Positions 1 through 7,155 of a stretch of DNA of 64,000 nucleotides are shown here, piece by piece. Origin of the DNA: Desulfosediminicola flagellatus. GTDB lineage: Bacteria; Desulfobacterota; Desulfobulbia; Desulfobulbales; Desulfocapsaceae. The translations under genes and the position numbers were made by a program. The stretch's first letter is position 1; each line of letters starts with the position of its first letter. The DNA lies in assembly GCF_005116655.2 (NCBI RefSeq), contig NZ_CP050698.1, forward strand, positions 6,156,501 to 6,220,500. Reading direction: 5' to 3'. The notes under the pieces are model-generated. The model did not search any database. It worked only from the letters and a program-made list of their open reading frames with translations, and was not told where the DNA came from.

Positions 1-140
1 AACAGTCTGCTACCTTGAAAAGAGTGAAGACCGACTGTGTTTTTTGTAATCACCTGCAGCAACCTGTATTTTTCCTCGCAGCTCATCCCAAACCTGGGGG
101 CAGATGTCTTTATTGTAGCTGGCCTGAATTTCGGCGTAGA
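1..140. other. Window edge, no supported gene
   Basis: This stretch lies downstream of the TetR gene. A minus-strand frame stays open from an ATG near position 86 to the window edge, but it has no recognisable protein signature and no convincing ribosome-binding site. A plus-strand frame shows two CxxC pairs but overlaps the TetR 3' end and looks like a shadow. I cannot name anything here. Confidence 0.3.
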
Positions 141-842
141 TTATTGAAGATCGTGATGAAGGTCGTTTGGGAGGGGCAAACCGGCCTCAAGAATCATTGA
201 TCGTGCAAGCTTTGTGGCAGCGGTATGAAAGAATTCTGTGTTCAGGCTGTCTTCACCTCTGAGCATTTTTATGGTGTTTTTGGCCATCGAGTAGAGCAGA
301 ATCTGGCCGTACAACAAATCTGACCAGGCAGCTGCTTCAGCTTCTGTGGCTTCTGGATTGATATGGCGATAAAAGTTTGCCGAGCTCTCTGAATTTGGTC
401 TGAATAGTATCTCAATCAGAGTGGTCATTGCGCTGGTAGGGCTTGCCAGTTCCCGCAGGAGGATTTTGGCTTCCCATTCAGGTCTGTCTGGTCTGAAATG
501 ATAGTGAAACGTTCTGAAGACAGTTGTGCGGATTATTTCTGCCTGGCCTTCGGAAGTTTGAGCGAGAACCGGATTTTCGGCGATGACGTCGGCAAATATT
601 GTCGATTGACTTCTTCTGTGTGCTGACAGGCAGGCTTCGGTGTAGAGTTTTTCTTTACTGCCGAAATGATAATGAATGGCACTGAGTTTTACGCCGGCCA
701 TATCTGCAATCATTCTGGTGCTGACCCCTTCATAACCGTTGTCTGCAAAGAGTTCACCAGCGCTGCTAATAAGTAGATCTTTTGTGGATGTTGTTTTTTT
801 CATCTGGGTGTTGTCTTGCTTCTGTTGATTGGGGGGAGACAC
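141..842 (-). CDS. TetR/AcrR-family transcriptional regulator
   Basis: DNA-binding repressor of the TetR family. The N-terminal helix-turn-helix lies at about residues 20-65, with the typical pattern of a Gly-Val-Ser-Thr helix followed by the YHFGSKEKLY recognition region. The C-terminal half resembles the CecR (DUF1956) type of ligand and dimer domain. The start at 842 is GTG. An ATG 13 codons in (at 803) fits family N-termini about as well, and neither has a strong Shine-Dalgarno. No target gene is adjacent in the same direction. A near-perfect 18-bp palindrome at 1159-1176 in the upstream region is a candidate operator. The inducer is unknown. Confidence 0.88.
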   Translation of the reverse strand: MSPPNQQKQDNTQMKKTTSTKDLLISSAGELFADNGYEGVSTRMIADMAGVKLSAIHYHFGSKEKLYTEACLSAHRRSQSTIFADVIAENPVLAQTSEGQAEIIRTTVFRTFHYHFRPDRPEWEAKILLRELASPTSAMTTLIEILFRPNSESSANFYRHINPEATEAEAAAWSDLLYGQILLYSMAKNTIKMLRGEDSLNTEFFHTAATKLARSMILEAGLPLPNDLHHDLQ

Positions 843-942
843 GAAGTAACTCGCATATTCTGTGAAGAGTAAGTTTTTTTCTTCATCATTGCAGGTGTTT
901 GGCGAGTTGCTGTGAAGTGTTCAGGCTAAAGTTGAAAAAGGC

Positions 943-973
943 GAGAGGGAAAGGCTGTGCACCTTTCCCTCTC
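943..973 (-). terminator. 12-bp perfect hairpin in the tetR leader
   Basis: The arms GAGAGGGAAAGG and CCTTTCCCTCTC enclose a 7-nt loop. Read on the minus strand, the stem is followed after 3 nt by TTTTT. If tetR is transcribed from near the 1159-1176 palindrome, this hairpin would sit in its leader and could attenuate it. Function is inferred from structure only. Confidence 0.45.
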
Positions 974-1158
974 ACAAACGAACCGCTTAATGAGAGAGAG
1001 TAGGGCGTTAGGGAGATAAGCGATCCGTAACTTGTAATTTTGACTGTTTGATTTCACGTTAGCAATTATCTTTTTACGATCGGGCTGTTTGGCCAAGTGA
1101 TCATTTTAGTCAGTTTGTAAAGCTGACAGACAAAACGTGTGGTCGTATGAACAATATA

Positions 1159-1176
1159 TTAGGTCAACTGACCTAA
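1159..1176. promoter_or_regulatory. Palindromic operator candidate (TTAGGTCA-N2-TGACCTAA)
   Basis: Two perfect 8-bp arms with a 2-bp centre, in the intergenic region between divergent genes. Symmetry and size fit a TetR dimer site, and the TetR gene is the nearest regulator. The match of regulator to site is inference. Confidence 0.45.
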
Positions 1177-1429
1177 AGTGTCAAGTTGAGATTCAATATC
1201 TTTCTGTTATTTATGCAGGAATTTCATTTTGGTTGAGTACGGTGCTGTATGTAAAGAATATCTGGAATGTTATTGAGACGATATCCGATCTATATAGTGT
1301 AAAAAAACTGCTGCCTGCCTCTATTGGGAATGGTGTGATAAGATGATATTTACAGGGGGAGAAGGATCAAAAACGACATTCTGAGCAGGTGGCAGCAGGA
1401 TGTCTGAGTAAATACGAGGAAAGTAAAGG

Positions 1430-2218
1430 ATGGTCAGCATCGAAAAACTCGCAGCACTCACACCAGAATCTGGGGATCTGCTTTGTACAGAAATCATTGG
1501 TGAGCAGCATGTGCAGGTTCGCCAACTTGGCAATCTGCGCTGGATGAATTTTGGAGATGTGCCACTACAGTCGATAATCCTGATTGAAGATCCCGCTCGG
1601 TTAATCTTTCCCTACACTGAAGCGATGATGGCAGCTTTTCTTTTTTGTGAGCATCCAGTAAAGCTGCTCAACTTAGGTTTTGGGGGGGGATGTCTTGAGC
1701 GTTTTCTCTGGTCTGTGAATCCTGAAATACCCATTGTTTCAGTCGAATCGAGTGAAGCAGTGATTTCTCTTTCTAAACGATATTTCTCTATCCCTGAGAG
1801 TTTTCAGGTGTCTAATTTATCTGCAGAGGCGTATCTCAACCAATCCAAAGGGCAATACTCAATTATATTCTGCGATATATTTGATGCAGACGGGCATCCG
1901 CCCTGTATGACTGATCCCGTATTTTTTTCAAAGGTGTATGAGCATCTTTGCGAGGATGGAGTTGCGGTATTCAATACCATTGTCTCCTCCGAGCAGGACT
2001 TGATCGATATACTTCTTCCACTACGGTTGTCTTTCCCATGGGTATGCCTCCTTGATTTGCCAAGGCTTAACAATGTTCTGCTTTTTGCTTCCAGGCAGAA
2101 ACCACCTGTTAATGTAATTCTAAAAAATAGAGCAGAAAAGCTTTCAAATATAATGGGTATTGATTTGTGCGAAGTAGCGGAGCACTTAACACTGTTGCCG
2201 AAAAGCAGGGCTACCTGA
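1430..2218 (+). CDS. Spermidine-synthase-like SAM-dependent methyltransferase-fold protein
   Basis: Class I SAM-fold protein resembling the catalytic domain of spermidine synthases. The glycine-rich nucleotide loop is LNLGFGGGCLERFL (about residues 80-93), followed by an acidic strand end (VESSEAV) and a DIFDADG segment at the usual aminopropyltransferase active-site position. At 262 residues it is near family length, but the N-terminal beta-barrel is poorly recognisable. It stands alone with no polyamine genes next to it. Whether it makes polyamines or acts on another substrate cannot be read from the sequence. A purine-rich stretch (aggaaagtaaagg) directly precedes the ATG. Confidence 0.72.
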   Translation: MVSIEKLAALTPESGDLLCTEIIGEQHVQVRQLGNLRWMNFGDVPLQSIILIEDPARLIFPYTEAMMAAFLFCEHPVKLLNLGFGGGCLERFLWSVNPEIPIVSVESSEAVISLSKRYFSIPESFQVSNLSAEAYLNQSKGQYSIIFCDIFDADGHPPCMTDPVFFSKVYEHLCEDGVAVFNTIVSSEQDLIDILLPLRLSFPWVCLLDLPRLNNVLLFASRQKPPVNVILKNRAEKLSNIMGIDLCEVAEHLTLLPKSRAT

Positions 2219-2274
2219 GTCTCATATTCATTTCGTCGCGCCTGAAATTAGCACCTTACGGATCTCAACCGCCT

Positions 2275-2439
2275 GGGAGCTTGGCCGAGAATAACAATTT
2301 TCGCTCAGATCAAGGCAAACTCGAAAAATTACCGGAGACATATAATCGATATCTCGGAGTATCGTTCCTCGCTTACCGGAGGATAATTTTTCGAGTTTAA
2401 CGAAGATATGGGGGGAAGGGCATTCTCGGACAGCCTCCT
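2275..2439. repeat. MITE-like palindromic element, copy A
   Basis: About 165 bp with terminal inverted repeats (GGGAGCTTGGCCGAGAAT ... ATTCTCGGACAGCCTCCT) and an inner inverted repeat (CGAAAAATTACCGG ... CCGGAGGATAATTTTTCG). Its reverse complement aligns almost end to end with copy D at 60698-60863, including the interior. It carries no ORF. Confidence 0.8.
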
Positions 2440-2573
2440 GGGAGTGATGCTGTGGCTTAATTCGATGAATGCCAGTCGTGAAGATTTAGAAAATTGTACA
2501 AGTATAATAAGGTGTACAAGTATGAACTGTTTGCCTGAGGCTGTTTGGGCAGTTTAACCGAGTGGCAAAAAAT

Positions 2574-2723
2574 ATGAGATCACATTTTAGGGAATTTAAA
2601 AATATCGACTGTGACCCTTATCTTGAGTCTGTAACAGGCCAGATCCAGCATATCAGTTTTCTGGACATTAAATGCAATGATAACTGCGAGATTATGCCGG
2701 AGCATTTACGACGAAAACGATAA
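2574..2723 (+). CDS. Possible small hypothetical protein (49 aa)
   Basis: An open frame of 49 codons from ATG at 2574 (or GTG at 2562) to TAA. The composition looks protein-like: mixed charged residues, three Cys and a basic tail HLRRKR. The ribosome-binding site is weak and no family is recognised. It may be real or chance. Confidence 0.25.
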   Translation: MRSHFREFKNIDCDPYLESVTGQIQHISFLDIKCNDNCEIMPEHLRRKR

Positions 2724-2866
2724 TAATTGAGGAATTATGGATGTGATTAAGATACCGAAAACGCAATAAATAAAAAGGATTTGAACAGGAGAGAGCAGGC
2801 AGCCTGCAAACTCCTCTGCGCGTGTATCGCACAGAGGAGGATAAACAAGCTGGATAGAGATGTAAT

Positions 2867-3379
2867 CTACGACTGTTTTACGGAAAAATTCTCAAGCATA
2901 ATAGCCAGAAGCTTACCGTCTATTGGTTTTGGCAGATACTCGTCCATTCCGGCTGTAAGGTATTTTTCTCTGTCACCGGTTGATGTATATGCAGTCATGG
3001 CGATAATGGGCAGACAGGCGTGTGCGCGGTATCTGCTATCGGAGCGCACAATTTGTGTCAATTCCATGCCGTCAATTTCCGGCATCTGAATGTCGGTCAA
3101 TAGTACATCAAAGACATCCGCAGTTTGAAGAGCCTTGAGTACTTCTTTGCCGCTTTTAACAGAAGTGACACTATGACCAAATTTTGAGAGTACGCGTGAA
3201 AGAAACAGTCTGCTGATATTGTCATCTTCGGCAACAAGGATCTTAAGGGTCTGCTGGGTTGAATCCTTATCGTCGATTTTTGTTGATTTACCTCGAGCGG
3301 ATCGGGGTGAATGTGGTGATGGCATATGAGCTGCAACAGAGAACCCGGTATTAAATGAAATCTCGCAATTGTGGGGCAT
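2867..3379 (-). CDS. Stand-alone receiver-domain (CheY-like) response regulator
   Basis: 170-residue protein made of a roughly 45-residue low-complexity N-terminal extension and one receiver domain. Conserved residues are present: acidic pair D52/D53 (AEDD), phospho-acceptor D96 (LLTDIQMP), T129 (AMTA) and K151 (PKP). The sequence type (LKILVAEDDNISRLFL, TDIQMPEIDG) is that found at the C-terminus of hybrid kinases. Its own strong ribosome-binding site (GGAGGTAAT before ATG) shows that it is an independent gene rather than a kinase fragment. There is no output domain and no adjacent kinase, so the partner is unknown. Confidence 0.85.
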   Translation of the reverse strand: MPHNCEISFNTGFSVAAHMPSPHSPRSARGKSTKIDDKDSTQQTLKILVAEDDNISRLFLSRVLSKFGHSVTSVKSGKEVLKALQTADVFDVLLTDIQMPEIDGMELTQIVRSDSRYRAHACLPIIAMTAYTSTGDREKYLTAGMDEYLPKPIDGKLLAIMLENFSVKQS

Positions 3380-3871
3380 ATTACCTCCAGGCAGTATGTG
3401 CTTATGGGCTGGTTTTTGAAAAATTATATACGTAGCTCAGCGTATTGCTATGACAGGTTGAATTTCTATGCCTGCATCGTGCTCTACTAAGAGATTTGTC
3501 TACGATTATTTTTCAATTCCGATGGCCATGATCAAGGTTGACCGAAATTAATGAAGCTGACCCTTGATCTCGCGTACTGATGGGGGGCGATTTCGTACTC
3601 GATATTCTGGTAATATTGAGTGAGCGGGTATTAATGGCTTCCTTGCTGTAATATCCTATCTGTAGGATACCTCATTAAGATACGCACACCCTACCACATG
3701 TCTTCTGCTGTTTGCAAGTGTAATGGTCATGTTAGTTATTGTTTTATAGTAATTTTTTTAACTCCCTTGTTAGAGTGTGTCTGTTGACCCATGATGCTTT
3801 TTGAAGGTGAAAACCTGTAAGTGATTACAGCTATATGAGTACGGGTTGCCAGTACCACAATGTAATAAAAA
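3380..3871. other. Intergenic region, possible insertion-sequence scar
   Basis: No coding signal. Around 3529-3572 an inverted repeat GATCAAGG ... CCTTGATC encloses GGTTGACCGAAATTAATGAA and GCTGACC. The spaced GGTCA-like repeats recall ends of IS21-type elements, but the assignment is weak. Confidence 0.25.
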
Positions 3872-4480
3872 TCAGGTAAATGGTAGCAAAATGCCAAATA
3901 TGGCAAGCATGACGCCTGAGACTTTCTCTATATAGAAAATAGTACGGTCCATGAATTTTTTTATTGAGGTGTTGGCAAGGACCAGAGCGACAGTGCAATC
4001 CCAGAAAAAAACCACGCTAGTCATCCACAACGCATACATGCATCTGCTAGTAAGGCCTGTCTGTTCTGATACCAGAACTGTGAAGAGTGATAGATAAAAG
4101 ATAGCATTCTTCGGGTTGAGAATACCTGAGAGAAATCCGAGAACAAACTGATGCAGGACACTTTCAGTCTGTAAAAAATTACGTGGGTGTTTTTCATGGA
4201 GTTGTTGTCTCGGCGCTTTGATGAGCATAATTCCTATAAATACAAGATATAACGCACCAAGGTATTGAAGCATGGACATGAGCCATTGCATTTGCCGAAT
4301 TGCCTCAATTCCTGCAACAGCGCAGATGAGATAAACCGCATTGGCAAAGGCAATCCCTGCACAAATCGCAATGCAGTATCGTATTGGCAACCTGATAGAT
4401 GCCTGCATAATAAGAAAAAAATCAGGTCCTGGGCTTAGCAGGGCCAGAAAGTGGGCTGTAGCTATAAGTGCAAATTCCAT
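3872..4480 (-). CDS. LysE/RhtB-family amino-acid exporter
   Basis: 202-residue inner-membrane exporter with about six hydrophobic segments. The N-terminal family signature LALLSPGPDFFLIMQASIR is at residues 13-31 and the LGFLSGILNPKNAIFYLSLF motif region follows in the middle. The family exports basic or neutral amino acids such as lysine, threonine or homoserine; the substrate here is unknown. It lies 51 bp downstream of an AraC-family gene on the same strand, a common regulator-exporter arrangement. The start is supported by GGAGG upstream of ATG. Confidence 0.88.
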   Translation of the reverse strand: MEFALIATAHFLALLSPGPDFFLIMQASIRLPIRYCIAICAGIAFANAVYLICAVAGIEAIRQMQWLMSMLQYLGALYLVFIGIMLIKAPRQQLHEKHPRNFLQTESVLHQFVLGFLSGILNPKNAIFYLSLFTVLVSEQTGLTSRCMYALWMTSVVFFWDCTVALVLANTSIKKFMDRTIFYIEKVSGVMLAIFGILLPFT

Positions 4481-4531
4481 ATCATCCTCCGTTGTATGTT
4501 TAAGAGGATGGTACTGCTATTTTGCGTAGTA

Positions 4532-5341
4532 TTATTGTACGAAATTGAGGCGGTATTCCAGTGGGGTGACTGTCGTCATCGCTTTGAAATGGCGGTGAAG
4601 ATGGCTTTGGTCAAAAAAGCCGCATTGAAGGGCTGTTTCAGTTATATCCATTCCCTGCTGCAGAAATTTTCTTGCCTGCTCAATTCTGCAATTCATTCTG
4701 TAGGCGTGCGGGGTGATTCCTGTTTCGGCCTTGAAACGGCGCAACAGCGTGTATGGGTTGCTATTAAGGACACTGGCCAGGGAATTGAGGGTGTAATCTT
4801 TCTCCAGATCCTGCTTCAGTATGTCTTTGAGCTGCTCAATAGATTCGAGTGTGGAATTTTGCTCAGATTGCGGGCTGCATACCTTCCTGAAAATTGTGGA
4901 GACCAGATCCACCAGCAACTGTTCTTTTTCCTGAAGATGAATTTCTGTACTGAGCAAGTGCTGCATTACCCGGCAGTAGCTGTGATAGAGTTTTTTATCA
5001 TTAACCTGGATCTGGTCCACGGAAATAAATGTTTCAACATTCCAGAGTGAGTTCTGCACTGCTGTGCACCATTCGACATCAAGGTACAGCATATAATAGC
5101 TTCTTTTTTCGCTTTGAAGTGGATTGCAGGAGTGGAGTGTTTCCGGATTGATAAGCGCCAGTGATCCCGGGCTGAGCGTTGCCGAATCACTGCCGACAGT
5201 GTAACAAACAGCTCCTTTGCTTACAGCACCAATGCTCAATGTCGAGTGGATATGCGATTTGAAGGGGGAGGAACTGCTGGTTGAGTATCGGTATTCTGCA
5301 AAAGGGAGCTCCCTATCTTTTTTAAACGTTTCACTGTGCAT
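4532..5341 (-). CDS. AraC-family transcriptional regulator
   Basis: 269-residue regulator. The N-terminal cupin-like effector domain spans about residues 15-110 (HIHSTLSIG, LINPETLHSCNP), and two C-terminal helix-turn-helix motifs fill about residues 170-265 (SLASVLNSNPYTLLRRFKAE and ETALQCGFFDQSHLHRHFK). This layout with a downstream LysE exporter suggests that it senses an amino acid and controls lysE. It begins 9 bp after the stop of yaiI and probably shares a transcript with it. Confidence 0.9.
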   Translation of the reverse strand: MHSETFKKDRELPFAEYRYSTSSSSPFKSHIHSTLSIGAVSKGAVCYTVGSDSATLSPGSLALINPETLHSCNPLQSEKRSYYMLYLDVEWCTAVQNSLWNVETFISVDQIQVNDKKLYHSYCRVMQHLLSTEIHLQEKEQLLVDLVSTIFRKVCSPQSEQNSTLESIEQLKDILKQDLEKDYTLNSLASVLNSNPYTLLRRFKAETGITPHAYRMNCRIEQARKFLQQGMDITETALQCGFFDQSHLHRHFKAMTTVTPLEYRLNFVQ

Positions 5342-5350
5342 GATGCTTTT

Positions 5351-5803
5351 CTACCTGCCCATGTTTTGTGCAAGGAATTTATCTAATTGGTTAGCGAATT
5401 TTTGCCGATCTCCAGCATTGAGTGGTGGCGGGCCACCTGTTTCTACGCCGTTATTTCTCAGAGAGTCCATGAAATCTCTCATGCTGAGTATGGATCGGAT
5501 ATCTTCGGTCGAATAAAAGTCGCCTCGTGGGTTAAGGGCATGACCCTTTTTCGCAATTACTTCGGCAGCAAGTGGTATGTCAGCAGTGATCACAAGATCA
5601 TTTGCAGACATTCTTTGAACAATTTCATTATCAGCTACATCAAGGCCTGCCGGCACTCTGATTGTGGTGATGAGATTTGACGGTGGAGTGCGTAATGTCC
5701 GGTTGGCTACCAGTGTCAACTGCGTTCCCGTGCGCTCTGCAGCCCGATAGAGAATTTCTTTGATAACAACCGGACACGCATCGGCGTCGACCCATATTTT
5801 CAT
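5351..5803 (-). CDS. yaiI: YaiI/YqxD family (UPF0178) PIN-like protein
   Basis: 150-residue conserved protein of the YaiI/UPF0178 family, a PIN-like fold with Asp clusters. The N-terminus IWVDADACPVVIKEIL is the family signature, and TADIPLAAEVIAKKGHALNPRGDFY carries the second conserved acidic region. The biochemical role is not established, though nuclease-like chemistry has been proposed from the fold. First gene of a probable yaiI-araC-lysE transcription unit. Confidence 0.9.
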   Translation of the reverse strand: MKIWVDADACPVVIKEILYRAAERTGTQLTLVANRTLRTPPSNLITTIRVPAGLDVADNEIVQRMSANDLVITADIPLAAEVIAKKGHALNPRGDFYSTEDIRSILSMRDFMDSLRNNGVETGGPPPLNAGDRQKFANQLDKFLAQNMGR

Positions 5804-5939
5804 AGTATAGCCTCAAAATGATGATCTGGATGTGGGAAAAGACAAACAACATATCACATTTTTATCCAAAAGAGAAAAACAGATACAATTAAAGCTTGCC
5901 ATCTTAAAAAATATACAGTACAAAGTCCCCTCTCAACAC

Positions 5940-6016
5940 GCACCAGTAGCTCAGCTGGATAGAGTACCTGACTACGAATCAGGGGGTCGGGCGTTCGAAT
6001 CGCTCCTGGTGTACCA
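5940..6016 (+). tRNA. tRNA-Arg (anticodon ACG)
   Basis: Cloverleaf of 77 nt including an encoded CCA. The acceptor stem is GCACCAG/CTGGTGT with discriminator A, the D arm AGCTCAGCTGGATAGAGTA, the anticodon stem CCTGA/TCAGG with loop CTACGAA giving ACG, and the T loop GTTCGAATC. It reads CGN arginine codons after A34 deamination to inosine. A terminator follows at 6071. Confidence 0.96.
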
Positions 6017-6070
6017 GTTTTCCCAGGCAGTTATCCGTTATTAACGGGTATCGGGTCTGTTTCAATATAT

Positions 6071-6106
6071 AGGGCAGGTACTTTCTAAGTACCTGCCCTT
6101 TTTTTA
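6071..6106 (+). terminator. Rho-independent terminator after tRNA-Arg
   Basis: The arms AGGGCAGGTACTT and AAGTACCTGCCCT enclose a 3-nt loop and are followed by TTTTTTT. It ends the tRNA transcript. Confidence 0.9.
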
Positions 6107-6621
6107 TTCCGATTATGTGACTCGTGTCCTGTCATGCCTCAGATGTCTAATTCTGCTTACCCTTTTCATGTCCTGACTTCGTTACTCCTTCAGTTACATA
6201 GTGCTGCTATGCTCCATCAGTCATGCCTTGCAGGAAGAGAAAAAACTTCACATTATTACAAAACCTGACACATGACATGACACGAGCTTTTCTTTTATGA
6301 TTACCACCGAATCTCAGCCTTAGATAGAGAGGTGTAAGGCGTGAGGTGACAACTATATCAGTCCAGAAAGAAAGGCAAGTTTCTGTATTTGCATAGATAC
6401 TAGTGGTCAGATTCTGAAAGGTTTTATACGCCTGACGCCTCACTATACTGGCTGAGGATTATTGGTAATCAGATTTCTTTTTAATCCGTTACCTATAGAA
6501 TTATTTTCCAGCTTGACCTGTGTCAAAGAAAAAACAAATTATGCGTATAGTATAGAGACATGTGACGGTTTGGTGGCTCTGCCACGGATTCGAAATTCAA
6601 TCCTACTATCGGAGGTGCTCT
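6107..6621. other. Intergenic region upstream of the cupin gene
   Basis: The first 370 bases have no convincing gene. They include short GTGAGGCGT-like words in both orientations near 6330 and 6430. The last 110 bases hold the FNR-type site and promoter of the cupin gene. Confidence 0.45.
6513..6556 (+). promoter_or_regulatory. FNR/DNR-type site and -10 of the cupin promoter
   Basis: TTGACCTGTGTCAA at 6513-6526 is a perfect TTGAC-N4-GTCAA palindrome matching the TTGAY-N4-RTCAA pattern of FNR/DNR regulators. A -10-like TATAGT lies at 6546-6551. With a start near 6558-6560 the site is centred about 40 bp upstream, the usual class II activator position. Confidence 0.5.
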
Positions 6622-6942
6622 ATGAAAGTGCTCAAACTTGATGAAACAAATGAATTCACCGAAGGTGCCATGAAGCGGTTCTTTCTGGTTGAAACTTCAG
6701 AATACTTTAAGATCATAAATTTTAATCTTGATGCTGGTGTGACTTTTCCGGTTCACTCTCATGATCTGGATGGTGAACTCTCAATTCAAGTAGTTGAAGG
6801 TGAGGGCTTTTTCCTTGGTGATGCGGGTGCTGAGATTCCGGCCAAGAAAGGAGATATTCTGGTCTCTGAGATCAGAGAGCCTCACGGTGTGCGGGCTGAG
6901 ACGAGAATGCGCATTGTGGTGACCATTGCTCCACCGATTTAA
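6622..6942 (+). CDS. Small cupin-domain protein
   Basis: 106-residue single-domain cupin. The first cupin motif is seen as FPVHSHDLDGELSIQVVEGEG (His, His, Asp/Glu) and the second as PHGVRAETRMRIVV with one His. Such proteins bind a metal and act as isomerases, dioxygenases or sensors; the substrate is unknown. The start at 6622 is fixed by GGAGGTGCTCT before ATG; an in-frame ATG 60 bases upstream lacks a ribosome-binding site. The FNR-type site upstream suggests control by oxygen or nitrosative stress. Confidence 0.8.
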   Translation: MKVLKLDETNEFTEGAMKRFFLVETSEYFKIINFNLDAGVTFPVHSHDLDGELSIQVVEGEGFFLGDAGAEIPAKKGDILVSEIREPHGVRAETRMRIVVTIAPPI

Positions 6943-7155
6943 TGATTCTGTTTCGACATGCTGCTTCCAATGTGATTCATGAACGGAAAAGAGAAGATAT
7001 TCTATCTGTATATACCTTCTTACCCTGTAATGGTGTGAATATAGGCTGCCAGGGTTTGCAATAACCTGCTTCCTGAGGCTAAAATACATGTAGTTTATAG
7101 CCCGATTTCACCATAATGGTACTTCCTCGCGGAGTGCCATACCGGGGATGATCAC

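Larger units (their letters stand above)
843..1429. other. Intergenic region between tetR and the spermidine-synthase-like gene
   Basis: 587 bases between divergent genes. It holds the hairpin at 943-973, a looser inverted repeat near 1110-1130 (GTCAG ... CTGAC) and the 18-bp palindrome at 1159-1176. No further coding signal is seen. Confidence 0.5.
2219..2866. other. Intergenic region with MITE copy A and a possible small ORF
   Basis: The region holds the palindromic element at 2275-2439, a direct repeat of tgtacaagtat near 2497-2524, and a possible 49-codon ORF at 2574-2723. Nothing else is recognised. Confidence 0.5.

Noticed and set aside
15..200. Plus-strand ORF with two CxxC pairs
   Set aside because: It overlaps the 3' end of the TetR gene on the other strand, has no ribosome-binding site and matches no zinc-ribbon family that I recognise.
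6207..6443. Minus-strand 78-codon ORF
   Set aside because: Low-complexity, repeat-derived sequence with no start signal and no family likeness.
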